A stretch of 64,000 bases of DNA from Speluncibacter jeojiensis (GCF_029589495.1 NZ_JAAIVF010000003.1:62001-126000); one strand, 5' to 3'. Positions 43,835 to 56,467 are shown, counted from the stretch's first letter. Numbers and translations: made by a program. The notes: generated by a model from the letters alone, not told the origin.

Positions 43835-44652
43835 GCACTCCCCCGCTCCCCCCGTCGTCCGGTAACGGCCCGGTTTTCCTGAGCCTCGGGCCGGGACCGG
43901 ACGAGCAGACGCAGCTGGTCCGCCCCGGCGCCCGCGCCGACTACCCGCCGGCGGTGCTCGAACGGCTCAGCGCCGACGCCGCGGCGATCGTGGCCCGCTA
44001 CCCGCAGTCGAGGTCCGCACTGATCCCGCTGCTGCACCTGGTGCAGGCGGAGGACGGCTACCTCACACCCGCGGGGATCGACTTCTGCGCAGCGCAACTC
44101 GGCCTCAGCGGCGCCGAGGTGGCCGCCGTCGCCACGTTCTACACGATGTACCGGCGCGAGCCGACCGGCGACTACTACGTGGGCGTGTGCACCAACACGC
44201 TGTGCGCGGTCCTGGGCGGCGACGCGATCCTCGACACGCTGCGCGAGCACCTCGGGGTCGAACCCGGGCAGACCACCACCGACGGCACGGTCACGCTCGA
44301 TCACCTCGAGTGCAACGCGGCCTGCGACTTCGCGCCGGTCATCATGGTCAACTGGGAGTTCTTCGACAACCAGACCCCGCTGTCCGCACGCGAACTCGTC
44401 GACGCGTTGCGTTCGGGCGAGCAGGTGATCCCCACCCGCGGGGCGCCGCCGTGCACGTTCCGACAGACGGCGCGGATCCTCGCGGGCTTCCCCGACGACC
44501 GTCCCGGCGCACTCGACGGCGGCGGGGGCGGCGGCGAGGCCACGCGGGTGGGGTTGCGCGTCGCCCGTGAACGCGGCATGGCCGCTCCCGACGAGCCCGA
44601 GGCAGCCGCTTCCGGCCCAGCGGAGGCCGGGCCGGATCGGGAAGGGAGCTGA
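43831..44652 (+). CDS. nuoE: NADH-quinone oxidoreductase subunit E
   Basis: The protein has 273 residues. It binds the [2Fe-2S] cluster N1a through [11 protein letters not shown] and CNAACDFAP, following the thioredoxin-like fold block [18 protein letters not shown]. Compared with the typical length of about 170, it has a leader of about 40 residues and a long C-terminal extension ([16 protein letters not shown], then a Gly-run and an acidic tail) as seen in actinobacteria. It is part of the NADH-input module with NuoF and NuoG. Confidence 0.95.
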   Translation: MSTPPLPPSSGNGPVFLSLGPGPDEQTQLVRPGARADYPPAVLERLSADAAAIVARYPQSRSALIPLLHLVQAEDGYLTPAGIDFCAAQLGLSGAEVAAVATFYTMYRREPTGDYYVGVCTNTLCAVLGGDAILDTLREHLGVEPGQTTTDGTVTLDHLECNAACDFAPVIMVNWEFFDNQTPLSARELVDALRSGEQVIPTRGAPPCTFRQTARILAGFPDDRPGALDGGGGGGEATRVGLRVARERGMAAPDEPEAAASGPAEAGPDREGS

Positions 44653-44653
44653 C

Positions 44654-45970
44654 ATGCCGCTGACCCCCGTGCTGACCCGCAACTGGGACGACCCGCAGTG
44701 CTGGACGCTCGCGTCGTACCTGGGCCGGGGCGGCTATCGGGGGTTGCGCGCGGCGTTGGCGATGTCCGCCGAGGAGGTGGTCGGGGCGGTCAAGGACGCG
44801 GGGCTGCGCGGCCGCGGCGGCGCAGGCTTCCCGACCGGCACCAAATGGTCGTTCCTGCCGCCGCTCGACCCGGAGCACCCCAAACCGCACTATCTGGTCG
44901 TCAACGCCGACGAGTCGGAACCGGGTACCTGCAAGGACATTCCGCTGATGTTCGCCAGCCCGCACACCCTCGTCGAGGGGGCGATCATCACCGCGTACGC
45001 CATCGGCTGCCACCACGCGTTCATCTACGTGCGCGGCGAGGTGGTCCCGGTGCTGCGACGACTGCAGGCCGCGGTCGCCGAGGCCTACGCCGCCGGGTAT
45101 CTCGGCGCGAACGTCTGCGGCTCCGGGTTCGACCTGGAACTGATCGTCCACGCGGGCGCGGGCGCCTACATCTGCGGCGAGGAGACCGCGCTGCTCGACT
45201 CGCTGGAGGGCCGACGCGGCCAGCCCCGGCTGCGCCCGCCGTTTCCCGCCACCGAGGGCCTGTACGCCTGCCCGACGGTGGTCAACAACGTCGAGTCGAT
45301 CGCGAGTGTCCCGGCGATCCTGCGGGCCGGGGTCGACTGGTTCCGGTCGATGGGCACCGAGAAGTCGCCGGGGTTCACGATCTATTCGTTGTCCGGGCAC
45401 GTGCAGCGTCCCGGACAGTACGAGGCGCCGCTGGGAATCACGCTGCGCGAGTTGCTCGACTACGCCGGCGGGGTGCGTGCGGGTCACCGGCTGAAGTTCT
45501 GGACGCCCGGCGGCTCGTCGACGCCGATCCTCACCGACGCACATCTGGACGTGCCGCTGGACTACGAGGGTGTCGCAGCCGCAGGGTCGATGCTGGGCAC
45601 CAAGGCGCTGCAGATCTTCGACGAGACCACCTGCGTGGTGCGGGCCGTCTCGCGCTGGACGCGGTTCTATGCGCACGAGTCGTGCGGCAAGTGCACGCCG
45701 TGCCGTGAGGGCACCTACTGGCTGGTGCAGATCTTCGACCGGCTCGAACGCGGCGACGGCACCGAGGCGGATCTCGACAAGCTCCTCGACATCGCCGACA
45801 ACATGTTCGGGCGGGTGTTCTGCGCGCTCGGTGACGGGGCGACCAGCCCGATCACGTCCTCGCTCGAGCATTTCGTCGACGAGTACCGCGCGCACCTGAC
45901 ACCGCAGGGCTGCCCGTTCGACCCGATCGCGTCGATGCCGAACGGAGGTGCCGGAGCATGGGCGCAGTGA
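44654..45970 (+). CDS. nuoF: NADH-quinone oxidoreductase subunit F (NADH-binding)
   Basis: The protein has 438 residues. The FMN/NADH site is marked by [18 protein letters not shown], and [12 protein letters not shown] and [16 protein letters not shown] are further FMN contacts. The [4Fe-4S] cluster N3 is bound through [12 protein letters not shown] plus a later Cys in GRVFCALGD. It is the entry point for electrons from NADH. GAAGGGAGCTGAC upstream of ATG 44654 supports the start. Its end overlaps nuoG by 13 nt. Confidence 0.97.
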   Translation: MPLTPVLTRNWDDPQCWTLASYLGRGGYRGLRAALAMSAEEVVGAVKDAGLRGRGGAGFPTGTKWSFLPPLDPEHPKPHYLVVNADESEPGTCKDIPLMFASPHTLVEGAIITAYAIGCHHAFIYVRGEVVPVLRRLQAAVAEAYAAGYLGANVCGSGFDLELIVHAGAGAYICGEETALLDSLEGRRGQPRLRPPFPATEGLYACPTVVNNVESIASVPAILRAGVDWFRSMGTEKSPGFTIYSLSGHVQRPGQYEAPLGITLRELLDYAGGVRAGHRLKFWTPGGSSTPILTDAHLDVPLDYEGVAAAGSMLGTKALQIFDETTCVVRAVSRWTRFYAHESCGKCTPCREGTYWLVQIFDRLERGDGTEADLDKLLDIADNMFGRVFCALGDGATSPITSSLEHFVDEYRAHLTPQGCPFDPIASMPNGGAGAWAQ

Positions 45971-48372
45971 CCGGTGGCGAGCCCGGCGGCGGGCCGGACA
46001 GCCGTGGCACGGACACCGTGCACGTGACGATCGACGGCGTCGAACTCGACGTGCCGAAGGGCACCTTGATCATCCGGGCGGCCGAGATGATCGGCCGGGC
46101 CATCCCCCGCTTCTGCGACCATCCCCTACTCGACCCGGCCGGGGCGTGCCGGCAGTGCCTGGTCGAGGTCGACGGCCAACGCAAGCCGGTCGCCTCGTGC
46201 ACGATGGCCGTCGCCGACGACATGGTGGTGCACACCCAGGCCAGTTCACCGGTCGCCGAGAAGGCGCAGCGCGGGGTGATGGAGTTCCTGCTGATCAACC
46301 ACCCGCTGGACTGCCCGATGTGCGACAAGGGCGGCGAATGCCCGCTGCAGAACCAGGCGATGTCCAACGGCCAGGGCGAAACCCGTTTCACCGACGTCAA
46401 GCGGACCTATCCGAAGCCGATCAACATCTCCGCCGAGGTGCTGCTCGACCGCGAGCGCTGCATCCTGTGCGCCCGGTGCACCCGGTTCTCGCAGCAGATC
46501 GCGGGAGATCCGTTCATCGACATGCTCGAACGCGGCGCCCTCCAGCAGGTGGGTATCTACGCGTCCGAACCGTTCGAGTCGTACTTCTCCGGCAACACCG
46601 TGCAGATCTGCCCGGTCGGCGCGTTGACGGGCGCCACCTACCGGTTCCGGGCCCGCCCCTTCGATCTGGTCTCGTCGCCGAGCGTGTGCGAGCACTGCGC
46701 GTCCGGTTGCGCGCAGCGCACCGATCACCGCCGCGGCGCGGTGCTGCGCCGGCTCGCGGGCGAGGACGCGGACGTCAACGAGGAGTGGAACTGCGACAAG
46801 GGCCGTTGGGCCTTCACCTATGCGACCGCGCCCGACCGGATCACCGCGCCGATGGTGCGCCGCGACGGCACACTGGTCGCGGTCTCGTGGTCGGAGGCGT
46901 TGTCCGAGGCCGCCCAGGGCCTGGCCGCGGCGGCCGCACCGGCGGTGCTGACCGGTGGACGGCTCACCGTCGAGGACGCCTATGCGTATGCGAAGTTCGC
47001 GCGGATCGGGTTGCACACCAACGACATCGACTTCCGGGCCCGTGCGCATTCGGCCGAGGAGGCACAGTTCCTGGCCGACCGTGTCGCCGGCCGCGGCGTC
47101 ACGGCCTCGTACCGCGACCTCGAGTGCGCGCCCGTCGTGCTGCTCGTCGGGTTCGAACCCGAGGAGGAGTCGCCGATCGTGTTCCTGCGGCTGCGCAAGG
47201 GTGTGCGCAGCCGCGGGGTGCGGGTGCGCACGATCGCGCCGTTCGCCAGTCGCGGCAGTGTCCGGCTGGACGCGGAGGTGGTGGTCACCGAGCCGGGTGG
47301 CGAACCGGACGCGCTCGACGCGTTGGCCGATTCCGAGGAGTTGCGGCGCCCGGGCGCGGTGATCCTCGTCGGTGAGCGGCTCGCGGCGGTCCCCGGTGGG
47401 ATGAGCGCCGCGGCGCGGCTCGCGGACGCCACCGGGGCCCGGGTCGCGTGGATTCCGCGCCGGGCCGGTGAGCGCGGGGCGCTGGAGGCGGGGGCGCTGC
47501 CGAACCTGCTGCCCGGTGGTCACCCGGTCGACGACGAGCAGGCCCGCCGCCACGTCGCGGGCGTGTGGGGTGCGGACGTGCCGACCACCCCCGGGCGGGA
47601 CACCGCCGCGATCCTGCGCGCCTCCCGTGACGGCGCCGTCGACGCGCTCGTGGTCGCCGGACTGGACCCGGACGACCTGCCCGATCCGGCCGCCGCGCTG
47701 GCGGCGCTGGACGCGGCACCGTTCGTGGTGAGCCTCGAGTTGCGGCACAGTGCGGTGACCGACCGCGCCGACGTGGTGTTCCCCGTCGCCCCGGTGGTGG
47801 AGAAATCGGGCAGCTTCCTCGACTGGGAGGGCCGCGCCCGCGTCTTCGGCGCCGCCCTGGCCGACACCGGCGCGCTGCCCGACCATCGGGTCCTCGCCGC
47901 GCTCGCCGGCGCGATGCGGGTCCCGTTCAGCCCCGCGGATCCGGTGGGCCTGCGGGCGCAGCTGCGCACCCTCGGCGCCTGGATGGGCGAGCGCGCCGCC
48001 CCCGCGCCGGTGTCCCCTCCGGCGCCCCGGCCCGCCCCCGGTTTCGGTGAGGCGCGGCTGGCGGCGTGGCGGATGCTGCTCGACGAGGGCAGCCTGCAGG
48101 ACGGCGAACCGCACCTGGCCGGCACCGCGCGGCGTCCGGTGGTCCGGTTGTCCGCCGCGACCGCCGCGGAGATCCGTGCCGCCGAGGGTGATCCGGTGAC
48201 GGTCCGCACCGGCCGGGGTGCGGTCACGCTGCCGCTGGCGGTGACCGATATGCCGGAGCGGGTCGTGTGGCTGCCGATGAACTCCCGCGGCAGCGCGGTG
48301 CACCGGCAACTTGGCGTCACCGCGGGCGCGGTGGTCCGGCTCTCGTCCGGGGCGGGGGTGGACGAATCGTGA
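45958..48372 (+). CDS. nuoG: NADH-quinone oxidoreductase subunit G
   Basis: The protein has 804 residues. The N-terminal ferredoxin-like part has [17 protein letters not shown] and CTMAVADD (N1b), the His-Cys cluster region [14 protein letters not shown] (N5) and [13 protein letters not shown] with CPVGALTG (N4). A further cluster, N7, is indicated by [10 protein letters not shown] plus WNCDKGRW. The C-terminal two-thirds is a degenerate molybdopterin-oxidoreductase fold with a Pro/Ala-rich insert. It links the NADH module to the quinone module. Its stop overlaps the GTG of nuoH. Confidence 0.96.
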   Translation: MGAVTGGEPGGGPDSRGTDTVHVTIDGVELDVPKGTLIIRAAEMIGRAIPRFCDHPLLDPAGACRQCLVEVDGQRKPVASCTMAVADDMVVHTQASSPVAEKAQRGVMEFLLINHPLDCPMCDKGGECPLQNQAMSNGQGETRFTDVKRTYPKPINISAEVLLDRERCILCARCTRFSQQIAGDPFIDMLERGALQQVGIYASEPFESYFSGNTVQICPVGALTGATYRFRARPFDLVSSPSVCEHCASGCAQRTDHRRGAVLRRLAGEDADVNEEWNCDKGRWAFTYATAPDRITAPMVRRDGTLVAVSWSEALSEAAQGLAAAAAPAVLTGGRLTVEDAYAYAKFARIGLHTNDIDFRARAHSAEEAQFLADRVAGRGVTASYRDLECAPVVLLVGFEPEEESPIVFLRLRKGVRSRGVRVRTIAPFASRGSVRLDAEVVVTEPGGEPDALDALADSEELRRPGAVILVGERLAAVPGGMSAAARLADATGARVAWIPRRAGERGALEAGALPNLLPGGHPVDDEQARRHVAGVWGADVPTTPGRDTAAILRASRDGAVDALVVAGLDPDDLPDPAAALAALDAAPFVVSLELRHSAVTDRADVVFPVAPVVEKSGSFLDWEGRARVFGAALADTGALPDHRVLAALAGAMRVPFSPADPVGLRAQLRTLGAWMGERAAPAPVSPPAPRPAPGFGEARLAAWRMLLDEGSLQDGEPHLAGTARRPVVRLSAATAAEIRAAEGDPVTVRTGRGAVTLPLAVTDMPERVVWLPMNSRGSAVHRQLGVTAGAVVRLSSGAGVDES

Positions 48373-49649
48373 ACCCGCTCATCACCTCACGAACGACAGC
48401 GGCCTCCGGGTACACGGACCTGTCGGCGTTCGGCCGCGACCCGTGGTGGCTGGTCATCGTCAAGGCGCTGGCGGTGTTCGTGTACCTGGTGCTCACGGTG
48501 CTGGTCGCGATCTATGTCGAGCGGAAGATCCTCGCGCGCATGCAGATGCGGGTCGGCCCGAACCGAGTGGGTCCGCGCGGGATCCTGCAGTCGCTGATGG
48601 ACGGCATCAAGCTGGCGCTCAAGGAGGGCATCACGCCGACCGGGGTGGACCGTCCGGTGTATCTGTTGGCCCCGATCATCGCTGTCGTGCCGGCGTTCAT
48701 GGCGTTCGCGGTCATCCCGTTCGGTCCGCTGGTGTCGGTCGGCGGCACCCACACGCCGCTGCAGTTGACCGACCTGCCGGTGGCGGTGCTGTACATCCTG
48801 GCGGTCACCTCGATCGGCGTGTACGGCATCGTGCTGGCCGGCTGGGCCTCGGGCTCGACGTACCCGCTGCTCGGTGGGTTGCGCTCGACCGCGCAGGTCA
48901 TCTCCTACGAGGTCGCGATGGGGCTCACGTTCGCGGCGGTGTTCCTCGAGGCGGGCACCATGGCCACCTCGGGGATCGTCAAGGCGCAGTACGGCACCTG
49001 GTTCGCGTTCCTGCTGCTGCCGTCGTTCGTCATCTACGTCACCTCGATGGTCGGCGAGACCAACCGCGCGCCGTTCGACCTGCCCGAGGCCGAGGGCGAA
49101 CTGGTCGGCGGCTTCCACACCGAGTACTCGTCGCTGAAGTTCGCGATGTTCATGCTCGCCGAATACGTGAACATGACCACCGTGTCGGCGTTGGCCACGA
49201 CGCTGTTCCTCGGCGGCTGGCACGCCCCGTGGCCGCTGAACCTGTGGTCCGGCGCGAACTCGGGTTGGTGGCCGGTGCTGTGGTTCACGCTCAAGGTCTG
49301 GGGATTCCTGTTCGTGTTCATGTGGTTGCGCGCCACACTGCCGCGGCTGCGTTACGACCAGTTCATGAACCTCGGCTGGAAGCTGCTGATCCCGTTCGCG
49401 CTCGTGTGGGTGATGCTGGTCGCCGTCTACCGGGGCCTGCGCACCGGTGGCCACGACGTGCACCCGGGGGTCCTGATCGCCGTCGGGGTTCTCGTATCCC
49501 TGGTGCTGCTGGCGCTGCTGCTGCGCAGCGGCCGCCGCCCACGCGAAGCGCAGCGCCCGACCGCCCCACGTCTTACCGACGACGATGCGACGGCCGGCGG
49601 CTTCCCCGTGCCTCCGCTGCGCGCCACCAAGGAGGATGCAGATGCCTGA
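48369..49649 (+). CDS. nuoH: NADH-quinone oxidoreductase subunit H
   Basis: The protein has 426 residues and is a membrane subunit with about eight helices, forming the quinone channel entrance. Hallmarks: [83 protein letters not shown] and [13 protein letters not shown]. The C-terminus is extended by about 60 residues with a Pro/Arg-rich cytosolic tail. GTG 48369 overlaps the nuoG stop, and the stop overlaps the start of nuoI by 8 nt. Confidence 0.97.
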   Translation: MNPLITSRTTAASGYTDLSAFGRDPWWLVIVKALAVFVYLVLTVLVAIYVERKILARMQMRVGPNRVGPRGILQSLMDGIKLALKEGITPTGVDRPVYLLAPIIAVVPAFMAFAVIPFGPLVSVGGTHTPLQLTDLPVAVLYILAVTSIGVYGIVLAGWASGSTYPLLGGLRSTAQVISYEVAMGLTFAAVFLEAGTMATSGIVKAQYGTWFAFLLLPSFVIYVTSMVGETNRAPFDLPEAEGELVGGFHTEYSSLKFAMFMLAEYVNMTTVSALATTLFLGGWHAPWPLNLWSGANSGWWPVLWFTLKVWGFLFVFMWLRATLPRLRYDQFMNLGWKLLIPFALVWVMLVAVYRGLRTGGHDVHPGVLIAVGVLVSLVLLALLLRSGRRPREAQRPTAPRLTDDDATAGGFPVPPLRATKEDADA

Positions 49650-50202
49650 GTTCCTCGACCGTCTCGCGGGTTTCGGTGTGACCTTCGCGACGATGTTCAA
49701 GAAACCGAACACCGAGTTCTATCCGGAGCACAAGCGGCCCACCGCCCCCCGCTATCACGGCCGTCACCAGCTCAACCGCTATCCGGACGGTCTCGAGAAG
49801 TGCATCGGGTGCGAGTTGTGCGCGTGGGCGTGCCCCGCCGACGCGATCTACGTCGAGGGCGCCGACAACACCGAGGAGGAGCGCTATTCGCCCGGCGAAC
49901 GGTACGGGCGCGTCTACCAGATCAACTATCTGCGGTGCATCGGGTGCGGGCTGTGCATCGAGGCGTGCCCCACCCGGGCGCTGACGATGACCAACGACTA
50001 CGAACTCGCCGACGACAACCGCGCGGATCTGATCTACGAGAAGGACCGACTGCTCGCCCCGATGGAACCGGGCATGATCGCGCCGCCGCACCCGATGTAT
50101 CCGGGCACCACCGAGCGCGACTACTACCGGGGCACGATCCCCGAGGACGCGCCGGCGAGCGGCCCGGCACCCGGCGACGCGGGACGGGAGGCGGGGCGGT
50201 GA
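49642..50202 (+). CDS. nuoI: NADH-quinone oxidoreductase subunit I
   Basis: The protein has 186 residues with two [4Fe-4S] ferredoxin motifs: [12 protein letters not shown] and [12 protein letters not shown] (clusters N6a and N6b). The N-terminal amphipathic helix ([18 protein letters not shown]) lies on the membrane. It transfers electrons from NuoG to NuoB. The start ATG 49642 has AAGGAGG within 10 nt. The tail ([15 protein letters not shown]) is typical of the actinobacterial form. Confidence 0.97.
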   Translation: MPEFLDRLAGFGVTFATMFKKPNTEFYPEHKRPTAPRYHGRHQLNRYPDGLEKCIGCELCAWACPADAIYVEGADNTEEERYSPGERYGRVYQINYLRCIGCGLCIEACPTRALTMTNDYELADDNRADLIYEKDRLLAPMEPGMIAPPHPMYPGTTERDYYRGTIPEDAPASGPAPGDAGREAGR

Positions 50203-51032
50203 CGGCCGACCTCGCGCTGACCACCACCTCCACCGGCGAGGCCGTGCAGTTCTACGTGCTCGGCGCGGTCGCCGTGGCCGGCGCCATCGGGATGGTCTGG
50301 GCGCGCAAGGCCGTGCACTCGGCGATCTTCCTGGCGCTGATCATGATCATCCTGGCCGTGTTCTACATCGCGCAGGACGCGCTGTTCCTCGGTGTCGTGC
50401 AGATCGTCGTCTACACCGGCGCGGTGATGATGCTGTTCCTGTTCGTGCTGATGCTCGTCGGCGTCGATTCCGGTGTGTCGCTGGTGGAGACGCTGCGCGG
50501 GCAGCGGGTGGCGGCGGTGTTGACGGGGATCGGGTTCGGGGTCCTGCTGATCGGCGGCATCGGCCGGGCGTCGGTCGGCGGGTTCCGCGGGCTCGACGGC
50601 GCCAACCACGCCTCGCCCGACGGCAACGTCGGCGGGCTCGCCGACCTGATCTTCGTTCGGTACGTGTGGGCGTTCGAACTGACCGGCGCGCTGTTGATCA
50701 CCGCGACGCTCGGCTCGATGGTGCTGGCGCACCGGGAACGCTTCGAGCGCCGCAAGACCCAGCGCGAACTGTCCCAGCAGCGGTTCCGCGAGGGTCGGCA
50801 GGTCACACCGCTGCCCACGCCCGGCGTCTACGCCCGGCACGACGCGGTCGACTTGCCCGCGCGGTTGCCCGACGGCACGTTCGCACCGATGTCGGTCAGC
50901 GCCGTCTACCGTGCCGGCACGACAGCCGCCGGCATCTCCTCACCAGACGACCTCCTCGACCGCATCGAGGCGCACGGGCAGCCGGGCGATTCCGGCGGCG
51001 ACGGGACCACAACGGAGGGCGGACCGGCATGA
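50199..51032 (+). CDS. nuoJ: NADH-quinone oxidoreductase subunit J
   Basis: The protein has 277 residues with five transmembrane helices in the first 190 residues, including [48 protein letters not shown], which carries the conserved Tyr and the pi-bulge region of TM3. A cytosolic extension of about 90 residues follows (Arg-rich, then Asp/Gly-rich), not found in enterobacterial NuoJ. GTG 50199 overlaps the nuoI stop, and the stop overlaps the nuoK start. It takes part in proton-pump coupling. Confidence 0.94.
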   Translation: MTADLALTTTSTGEAVQFYVLGAVAVAGAIGMVWARKAVHSAIFLALIMIILAVFYIAQDALFLGVVQIVVYTGAVMMLFLFVLMLVGVDSGVSLVETLRGQRVAAVLTGIGFGVLLIGGIGRASVGGFRGLDGANHASPDGNVGGLADLIFVRYVWAFELTGALLITATLGSMVLAHRERFERRKTQRELSQQRFREGRQVTPLPTPGVYARHDAVDLPARLPDGTFAPMSVSAVYRAGTTAAGISSPDDLLDRIEAHGQPGDSGGDGTTTEGGPA

Positions 51033-51328
51033 ACCCGGCGAACTATCTGTATCTGTCGGCCCTGCTGTTCACGATCGGTGGGGCCGGAGTGTTGCTGCGG
51101 CGCAACGCCATCATCGTGTTCATGTGCGTCGAGCTGATGCTCAACGCGGTGAACCTCTCGTTCGTGACGTTCGCGCGCATGCACGGCAACCTCGACGGCC
51201 AGGTGTTCGCGTTCTTCACGATGGTCGTCGCCGCCGCCGAGGTGGTCGTCGGACTGGCCGTCATCGTCACCATCTTCCGCGCCCGCCGCTCGGCCTCGGT
51301 CGACGACGCCCACCTGCTCAGGCACTGA
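51029..51328 (+). CDS. nuoK: NADH-quinone oxidoreductase subunit K
   Basis: The protein has 99 residues with three helices. The conserved Glu of helix 2 is in [16 protein letters not shown], and a second one is in [15 protein letters not shown]. These Glu residues are part of the proton path in complex I (homologue of MrpC/ND4L). It overlaps nuoJ by 4 nt and precedes nuoL by one base. Confidence 0.97.
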   Translation: MNPANYLYLSALLFTIGGAGVLLRRNAIIVFMCVELMLNAVNLSFVTFARMHGNLDGQVFAFFTMVVAAAEVVVGLAVIVTIFRARRSASVDDAHLLRH

Positions 51329-51329
51329 C

Positions 51330-53216
51330 ATGACCACCGCGCTGTGGTCGGTGCCGGCCCTGCCGCTGTTCGGGGCCGCGGTGCTGATGCTGCTCGGCCG
51401 TCGGGCGAACCGGTGGGGGCATCTGCTCGGCTGCGCCGCCGCGATTGCCGCGTTCGCGGTCGGACTGGTGCTGTTGGTGCACCTGCTGGGACTGCCGGCC
51501 GACGACCGGGTGCTGCACGTGGGCGGCTTCCGCTGGGTGCCGGTCGCCGGGTTGCAGGTCGACTTCGGTCTGCTGCTCGATCCGCTGTCGCTGTGCTTCG
51601 TGCTGCTGATCACCGGCGTCGGCTCGCTGATCCACCTGTACTCGATCGGCTACATGAGCGCCGATCCGGAGCGGCGGCTGTTCTTCGGCTACCTCAACCT
51701 GTTCCTGGCCGCGATGCTCGTGCTGGTGCTCGCCGACAACTACCTGGGCCTGTATCTGGGCTGGGAGGGGGTCGGGCTGGCCTCCTATCTGCTGATCGGG
51801 TTCTGGCAGCACAAGCCGAGCGCGGCGACCGCGGCGAAGAAGGCGTTCGTGGTCAACCGGGTCGGCGACGTCGGCCTGGTGATCGCCATGATGATCCTGT
51901 TCCGGACGGTCGGGTCGCTCTCGTTCGCGGACGTGTTCCCGGCCGCCGCGCGCATCGGTGAGGGCACGTCGACCGCGATCGGGTTGATGCTGCTGGTCGC
52001 CGCGTGCGCGAAGTCGGCGCAGGTGCCGCTGCAGTCGTGGCTCGGCGACGCGATGGAGGGTCCCACGCCGGTCTCGGCGCTGATCCACGCCGCGACGATG
52101 GTCACCGCCGGGGTGTATCTGATCTGCCGGTCCAACCCGATCTTCGACCACGCGCCCGGCGCGCGGTTGGCGGTCGCGATCGTCGGTGCGATCACGCTGC
52201 TGTTCGGCGCGATCATCGGCTGCGCGAAGGACGACATCAAACGCGCGCTGGCCGCGTCGACGATCAGCCAGATCGGCTACATGGTGCTCGCCGCGGGCCT
52301 GGGCCCGGCCGGGTACGTGTTCGCGATCATGCATCTGCTCACACACGGGTTCTTCAAGGCCGGCCTGTTCCTCGGGGCCGGCTCGATCATGCACGCCATG
52401 GACGACGAGGTGGACATGCGGCGGTACGGCGGGCTGCGCACGGTCATGCCGATCACGTTCGCCACGTTCGGTTTCGGCTACCTGGCGATCATCGGGATCC
52501 CCCCGTTCTCGGGCTTCTTCTCCAAGGACAAGATCATCGAGGCGAGTTTCGCCGCGGGCGACGGCAAGGGGGCGGCGCTGGGGATCGTCGCGGTGCTCGG
52601 CGCCGGGCTGACCGCCTACTACATGAGCCGGGTGATGCTGATGACGTTCTTCGGCGAGCGGCGCTGGAAGTCCCGGGCCCACCCGCACGAGTCGCCCACC
52701 GTCATGACCGCGCCGATGGTCGTGCTGGCGGTCGGGTCGATCGCCGCCGGCGGACTGCTCGCCCTCGGGTCGTCGCTGGAGCGCTGGCTCGAACCGGTCG
52801 TCGGCGCGCCGCCGCCGCACTCGGGCGGCATGCCGTCGTGGCTGGTGTCGGTGATCACGCTGGTGGTCGTGCTGGCCGGGGTGGCGGTCGCCTACCGGCA
52901 GTACGCGCGCCGGGAGATCCCGGTCACCGCACCGGAACCGGTGTCGGCGCTCACGACCGCGGCCCGCCGGGACCTGTACGGCGACACCGTCAACGAGTCG
53001 ATGTTCGTGCACGGCGGCGGCGCGCTGACCCGTACGCTGGTGCAGGTCGACGACCGGGGCATCGACGGTGCGGTGAGTGCGCTGGCCGCCTTCGTCTCCG
53101 CCGCGTCGAGCGCGATGCGCCGCCTGCAGACCGGTTTCGTCCGGTCGTATGCGTTGACGACGTTCGTCGGCGCCGTCGCGCTGATCGTGGTCATCGTCCT
53201 GGTGGGGTGGTCATGA
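51330..53216 (+). CDS. nuoL: NADH-quinone oxidoreductase subunit L
   Basis: The protein has 628 residues and is an antiporter-like proton-pumping subunit. It contains 14 or more helices with the conserved Glu/Lys sites: [74 protein letters not shown] and [21 protein letters not shown]. The C-terminus includes the lateral helix region and a final membrane anchor. ATG 51330 starts one base after the nuoK stop. It ends by overlapping nuoM (ATGA). Confidence 0.97.
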   Translation: MTTALWSVPALPLFGAAVLMLLGRRANRWGHLLGCAAAIAAFAVGLVLLVHLLGLPADDRVLHVGGFRWVPVAGLQVDFGLLLDPLSLCFVLLITGVGSLIHLYSIGYMSADPERRLFFGYLNLFLAAMLVLVLADNYLGLYLGWEGVGLASYLLIGFWQHKPSAATAAKKAFVVNRVGDVGLVIAMMILFRTVGSLSFADVFPAAARIGEGTSTAIGLMLLVAACAKSAQVPLQSWLGDAMEGPTPVSALIHAATMVTAGVYLICRSNPIFDHAPGARLAVAIVGAITLLFGAIIGCAKDDIKRALAASTISQIGYMVLAAGLGPAGYVFAIMHLLTHGFFKAGLFLGAGSIMHAMDDEVDMRRYGGLRTVMPITFATFGFGYLAIIGIPPFSGFFSKDKIIEASFAAGDGKGAALGIVAVLGAGLTAYYMSRVMLMTFFGERRWKSRAHPHESPTVMTAPMVVLAVGSIAAGGLLALGSSLERWLEPVVGAPPPHSGGMPSWLVSVITLVVVLAGVAVAYRQYARREIPVTAPEPVSALTTAARRDLYGDTVNESMFVHGGGALTRTLVQVDDRGIDGAVSALAAFVSAASSAMRRLQTGFVRSYALTTFVGAVALIVVIVLVGWS

Positions 53217-54835
53217 ACGGGTTCCCGTGGCTGAGCGTGTTGTGGCTGGTGCCGCTGGCCGGTTCCGCGCTGGTGCTGGCGGTACCGGCGGGCAGGGCCG
53301 CGCTCGCCCGGAGCCTGGGTGTGGTGGTGTCGCTGGCGGTGCTGGCCGTCGCGGTCGTGCTGGGGGTACGTTTCGACACCGCCGGGCCGCAGTTCCAGTT
53401 CGTCGAGTCGCACGAGTGGATGCCGTCCTTCGGCGCGAGCTACAGCCTCGGTCTCGACGGCATCGGGCTGGTGCTGGTGCTGCTGACCGCGGTGCTGGTG
53501 CCGCTGCTGTTGCTCGCCGGCTGGCACGACGGCAGCGGGCTGCCCGGCTACGGTCACCGGCGCATCGCGCACACCTACGTGGCGCTCACGCTGCTGGTCG
53601 AGTCGATGGTGCTGATCTCGTTCGCCTCGCTGGACATCCTGCTGTTCTACGTGTTCTTCGAGGCGATGCTGGTGCCGCTGTACTTCCTCATCGGCGGCTT
53701 CGGCGAGGGCGACGACCCGCGCCGCCGCGCGCGGGCCGCGGTGAAGTTCCTGCTGTACAACCTGTTCGGCGGGTTGATCATGCTGGCTGCCGTGATCGGA
53801 CTGTACGTGGTCACCGCCGGCCACGGCAGCCCGTTCGCCTCCGGCACGTTCGACTTCCGCGCGATCGTCGACGCGGTGAGTTCCGGACAGCTGCACATCG
53901 ATCCGGGCGTCGCCAAGGCACTGTTCGGCGGATTCATGTTCGCGTTCGCGGTCAAGGCGCCGCTGTGGCCCTTCCACACCTGGCTGCCCGACGCCGCGGT
54001 CGAGTCCACCCCGGCCACCGCGGTGCTGATGATGTGTGTGGTCGACAAGGTGGGCACCTTCGGGATGCTGCGCTACTGTCTGCCGCTGTTCCCCGACGCC
54101 GCGAAGTACTTTGCACCGCTGATCATCACGCTCGCGGTCATCGGGATCCTCTACGGGGCGATCCTGGCGGTCGGGCAGACCGACATCATGCGGCTGATCG
54201 CCTACACGTCGATCTCCCACTTCGGGTTCATCGTGTTGGGAATCTTCGCGATGACCAGCCAGGCGCAGGCCGGGTCGGCGCTGTACATGGTCAACCACGG
54301 TCTCTCCACCGCCGCGCTGTTCCTGATCGCGGGCTTCCTGGTCAGCCGCCGCGGCAGCCGGATGATCGCCGCGTTCGGCGGGGTCCGCAAGGTCGCGCCG
54401 GTGCTGGCCGGCACGTTCCTCATCGCCGGGCTCGCCACGCTGTCGCTGCCCGGGCTCGCGCCGTTCATCAGCGAATTCCTGGTGCTGATCGGCACGTTCA
54501 CGCGATACCCGGCGGCCGCGATCGTCGCGTCGATCGTCATCGTGCTGGCCGCGCTGTATGTGCTGTGGCTGTATCAGCGCACGATGGGCGGGCCGGTTGC
54601 CGAGCACAACGAGAAGGTCACCGATCTGGTGCCGCGCGAGCTCGTCGTCGTCGTCCCGCTGGTGGTGCTGCTGATCGGGCTCGGCTTCTACCCGAAGCCC
54701 GCGCTGGACCTGATCGACCCGGCGGTCCGGCAGACGATGAGCACCGCACACCTGCACGATCCGGGACCGACGCTGCCCCCGCCTGCCACCGCCACCGCCG
54801 GCGCCGGCCCGCACGCAGGAGGTGGGCACCGATGA
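53213..54835 (+). CDS. nuoM: NADH-quinone oxidoreductase subunit M
   Basis: The protein has 540 residues. This second antiporter-like subunit has the conserved blocks [76 protein letters not shown] and [24 protein letters not shown]. It pumps one of the protons of the complex I cycle. It has ATGA overlaps with nuoL and nuoN. The His/Gly/Ala-rich tail ([19 protein letters not shown]) is not conserved. Confidence 0.97.
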   Translation: MNGFPWLSVLWLVPLAGSALVLAVPAGRAALARSLGVVVSLAVLAVAVVLGVRFDTAGPQFQFVESHEWMPSFGASYSLGLDGIGLVLVLLTAVLVPLLLLAGWHDGSGLPGYGHRRIAHTYVALTLLVESMVLISFASLDILLFYVFFEAMLVPLYFLIGGFGEGDDPRRRARAAVKFLLYNLFGGLIMLAAVIGLYVVTAGHGSPFASGTFDFRAIVDAVSSGQLHIDPGVAKALFGGFMFAFAVKAPLWPFHTWLPDAAVESTPATAVLMMCVVDKVGTFGMLRYCLPLFPDAAKYFAPLIITLAVIGILYGAILAVGQTDIMRLIAYTSISHFGFIVLGIFAMTSQAQAGSALYMVNHGLSTAALFLIAGFLVSRRGSRMIAAFGGVRKVAPVLAGTFLIAGLATLSLPGLAPFISEFLVLIGTFTRYPAAAIVASIVIVLAALYVLWLYQRTMGGPVAEHNEKVTDLVPRELVVVVPLVVLLIGLGFYPKPALDLIDPAVRQTMSTAHLHDPGPTLPPPATATAGAGPHAGGGHR

Positions 54836-56463
54836 GGACCGTGGCCCCGTCGATCGAGTACAGCCTGCTGGTGCCGATGCTCGTCGTGTTCGGGGTTGCC
54901 GTCGCGGGCGTGCTGGTCGAGGCGTTCGCGCCCAGAAGGTTCCGCTACGGGGGCCAGCTGGCGCTCACCGTGGGCGGGCTGGCCGGCGCGTTCGTCGCGG
55001 TCGCGTTGCTCACGGGGACCCGCCGGATGACGGTGATGGGGGCGGTCGCGGTCGACGGGCCGACGCTGACGCTGCAGGGCGTGATCGTGCTCGTCGCGCT
55101 GGTGGCGGTGCCGTTTCTCGCCGAGCGCCAGCGACTCTCGGCGGTGGGTGCCGGCGCGTCGGTGGCGGCGGCATCGGTGACCGCACCGGCCGGTGTCGCG
55201 ACCGCCGGTGTCCCGACAGGCCGCCTCGGGGGCGCCGATGCGTTCACCGGGCAGGCCGCCGCGGTGCCCGGCAGCGCCGCCGAACGCGCGGCCACCGAGT
55301 CCGGCCGCATGCACACCGAGGTGTTCCCGCTGACCATGTTCGCGGTCGGCGGCATGATGCTGTTCCCCGCCGCGAGCGATCTGCTGACGATGTTCGTGGC
55401 GCTCGAGGTGCTCTCGCTGCCGCTGTACCTGCTGTGCGGCCTGGCGCGCGGGCGCCGGCTCCGCTCACAGGAGGCGGCGCTGAAATATTTTCTGCTGGGC
55501 GCGTTCTCGTCGGCGTTCTTCCTGTACGGCGTCGCGCTGCTGTACGGATTCGCCGGCACGGTGAACCTCGCCGGCATCGCGGCGGCGCTCGAGCGTCAGC
55601 ACGACAACCGCACACTGGCGATCATCGGCATCGCCGTGCTGTGCGTCGGCCTGTTCTTCAAGATCAGTGCCGTCCCATTCCACGCCTGGACGCCGGACGT
55701 CTATCAGGGGGCGCCGACCCCGATCACCGCATTCATGTCGGCGGCCACGAAGATCGCGGCGTTCGGGGCGCTGCTGCGCGTGCTCTACGTGGCCGTGCCC
55801 TCCCTCGCCGACGACTGGCGGCCGATGTTGTGGGTGGTCGCGATCGCCACCATGGTGGTCGGCGTGGTCATGGCCGTCACCGCGACCGATGTCAAACGGA
55901 TGCTGGCGTACTCGTCGATCTCGCACACCGGGTTCATCCTCACCGCGGTGATCGCGCTCGACCGGGACGGGTTGTCGTCGTCGATGTTCTATCTGATCGC
56001 CTACGGCTTCAGCACGCTCGGCGCCTTCGCGATCACCGGCATGGTGCGCTCGCGAACCGATCCGGCGCGGGAGGTCACCGACCTGGCCGCGTGGACCGGC
56101 GTCGGCCGGCGCTCACCCGCCCTGGGCGCATGCTTCTCGATACTGCTGCTCTCGTTCGCGGGCATCCCGCTCACCAGTGGTTTCGTCAGCAAGTTCGCGG
56201 TGTTCCAGGCGGCACTGTCGGCGGGCGGGCTCGCGCTGGTCATCGTGGGTGTCATCTGCAGCGCGGTCGCCGCCTACTTCTACATCCGGGTGATCGTGCT
56301 GATGTTCTTCGCCGAGCCGCCCGAGGACGGCCCGGTCATCGTCGTCCCGTCCGTCGCCACCCGCGCCTCGATCGCGCTGACCGCGGCGGTGACGGTCGTG
56401 CTGGGCATCTGGCCGCAGCCGTTGCTGGACCTGGTGAATCGGGCCGCCGAGTTCCTGCACTGA
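54832..56463 (+). CDS. nuoN: NADH-quinone oxidoreductase subunit N
   Basis: The protein has 543 residues. This third antiporter-like subunit contains MFVALEVLSLPLYLLCG, SQEAALKYFLLGAFSSAFFLYGVALLYG, FKISAVPFHAWTPDVYQGAPTPITAFMSAATKIAAFG, DVKRMLAYSSISHTGFIL and FAGIPLTSGFVSKFAVF. After residue 95 it carries an Ala/Val/Gly-rich insertion of about 65 residues (RLSAVGAGASVAAASVTAP and onward) before the conserved core, as in other actinobacteria. It is the last gene of the operon and is followed by a hairpin. Confidence 0.97.
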   Translation: MRTVAPSIEYSLLVPMLVVFGVAVAGVLVEAFAPRRFRYGGQLALTVGGLAGAFVAVALLTGTRRMTVMGAVAVDGPTLTLQGVIVLVALVAVPFLAERQRLSAVGAGASVAAASVTAPAGVATAGVPTGRLGGADAFTGQAAAVPGSAAERAATESGRMHTEVFPLTMFAVGGMMLFPAASDLLTMFVALEVLSLPLYLLCGLARGRRLRSQEAALKYFLLGAFSSAFFLYGVALLYGFAGTVNLAGIAAALERQHDNRTLAIIGIAVLCVGLFFKISAVPFHAWTPDVYQGAPTPITAFMSAATKIAAFGALLRVLYVAVPSLADDWRPMLWVVAIATMVVGVVMAVTATDVKRMLAYSSISHTGFILTAVIALDRDGLSSSMFYLIAYGFSTLGAFAITGMVRSRTDPAREVTDLAAWTGVGRRSPALGACFSILLLSFAGIPLTSGFVSKFAVFQAALSAGGLALVIVGVICSAVAAYFYIRVIVLMFFAEPPEDGPVIVVPSVATRASIALTAAVTVVLGIWPQPLLDLVNRAAEFLH

Positions 56464-56467
56464 GGGG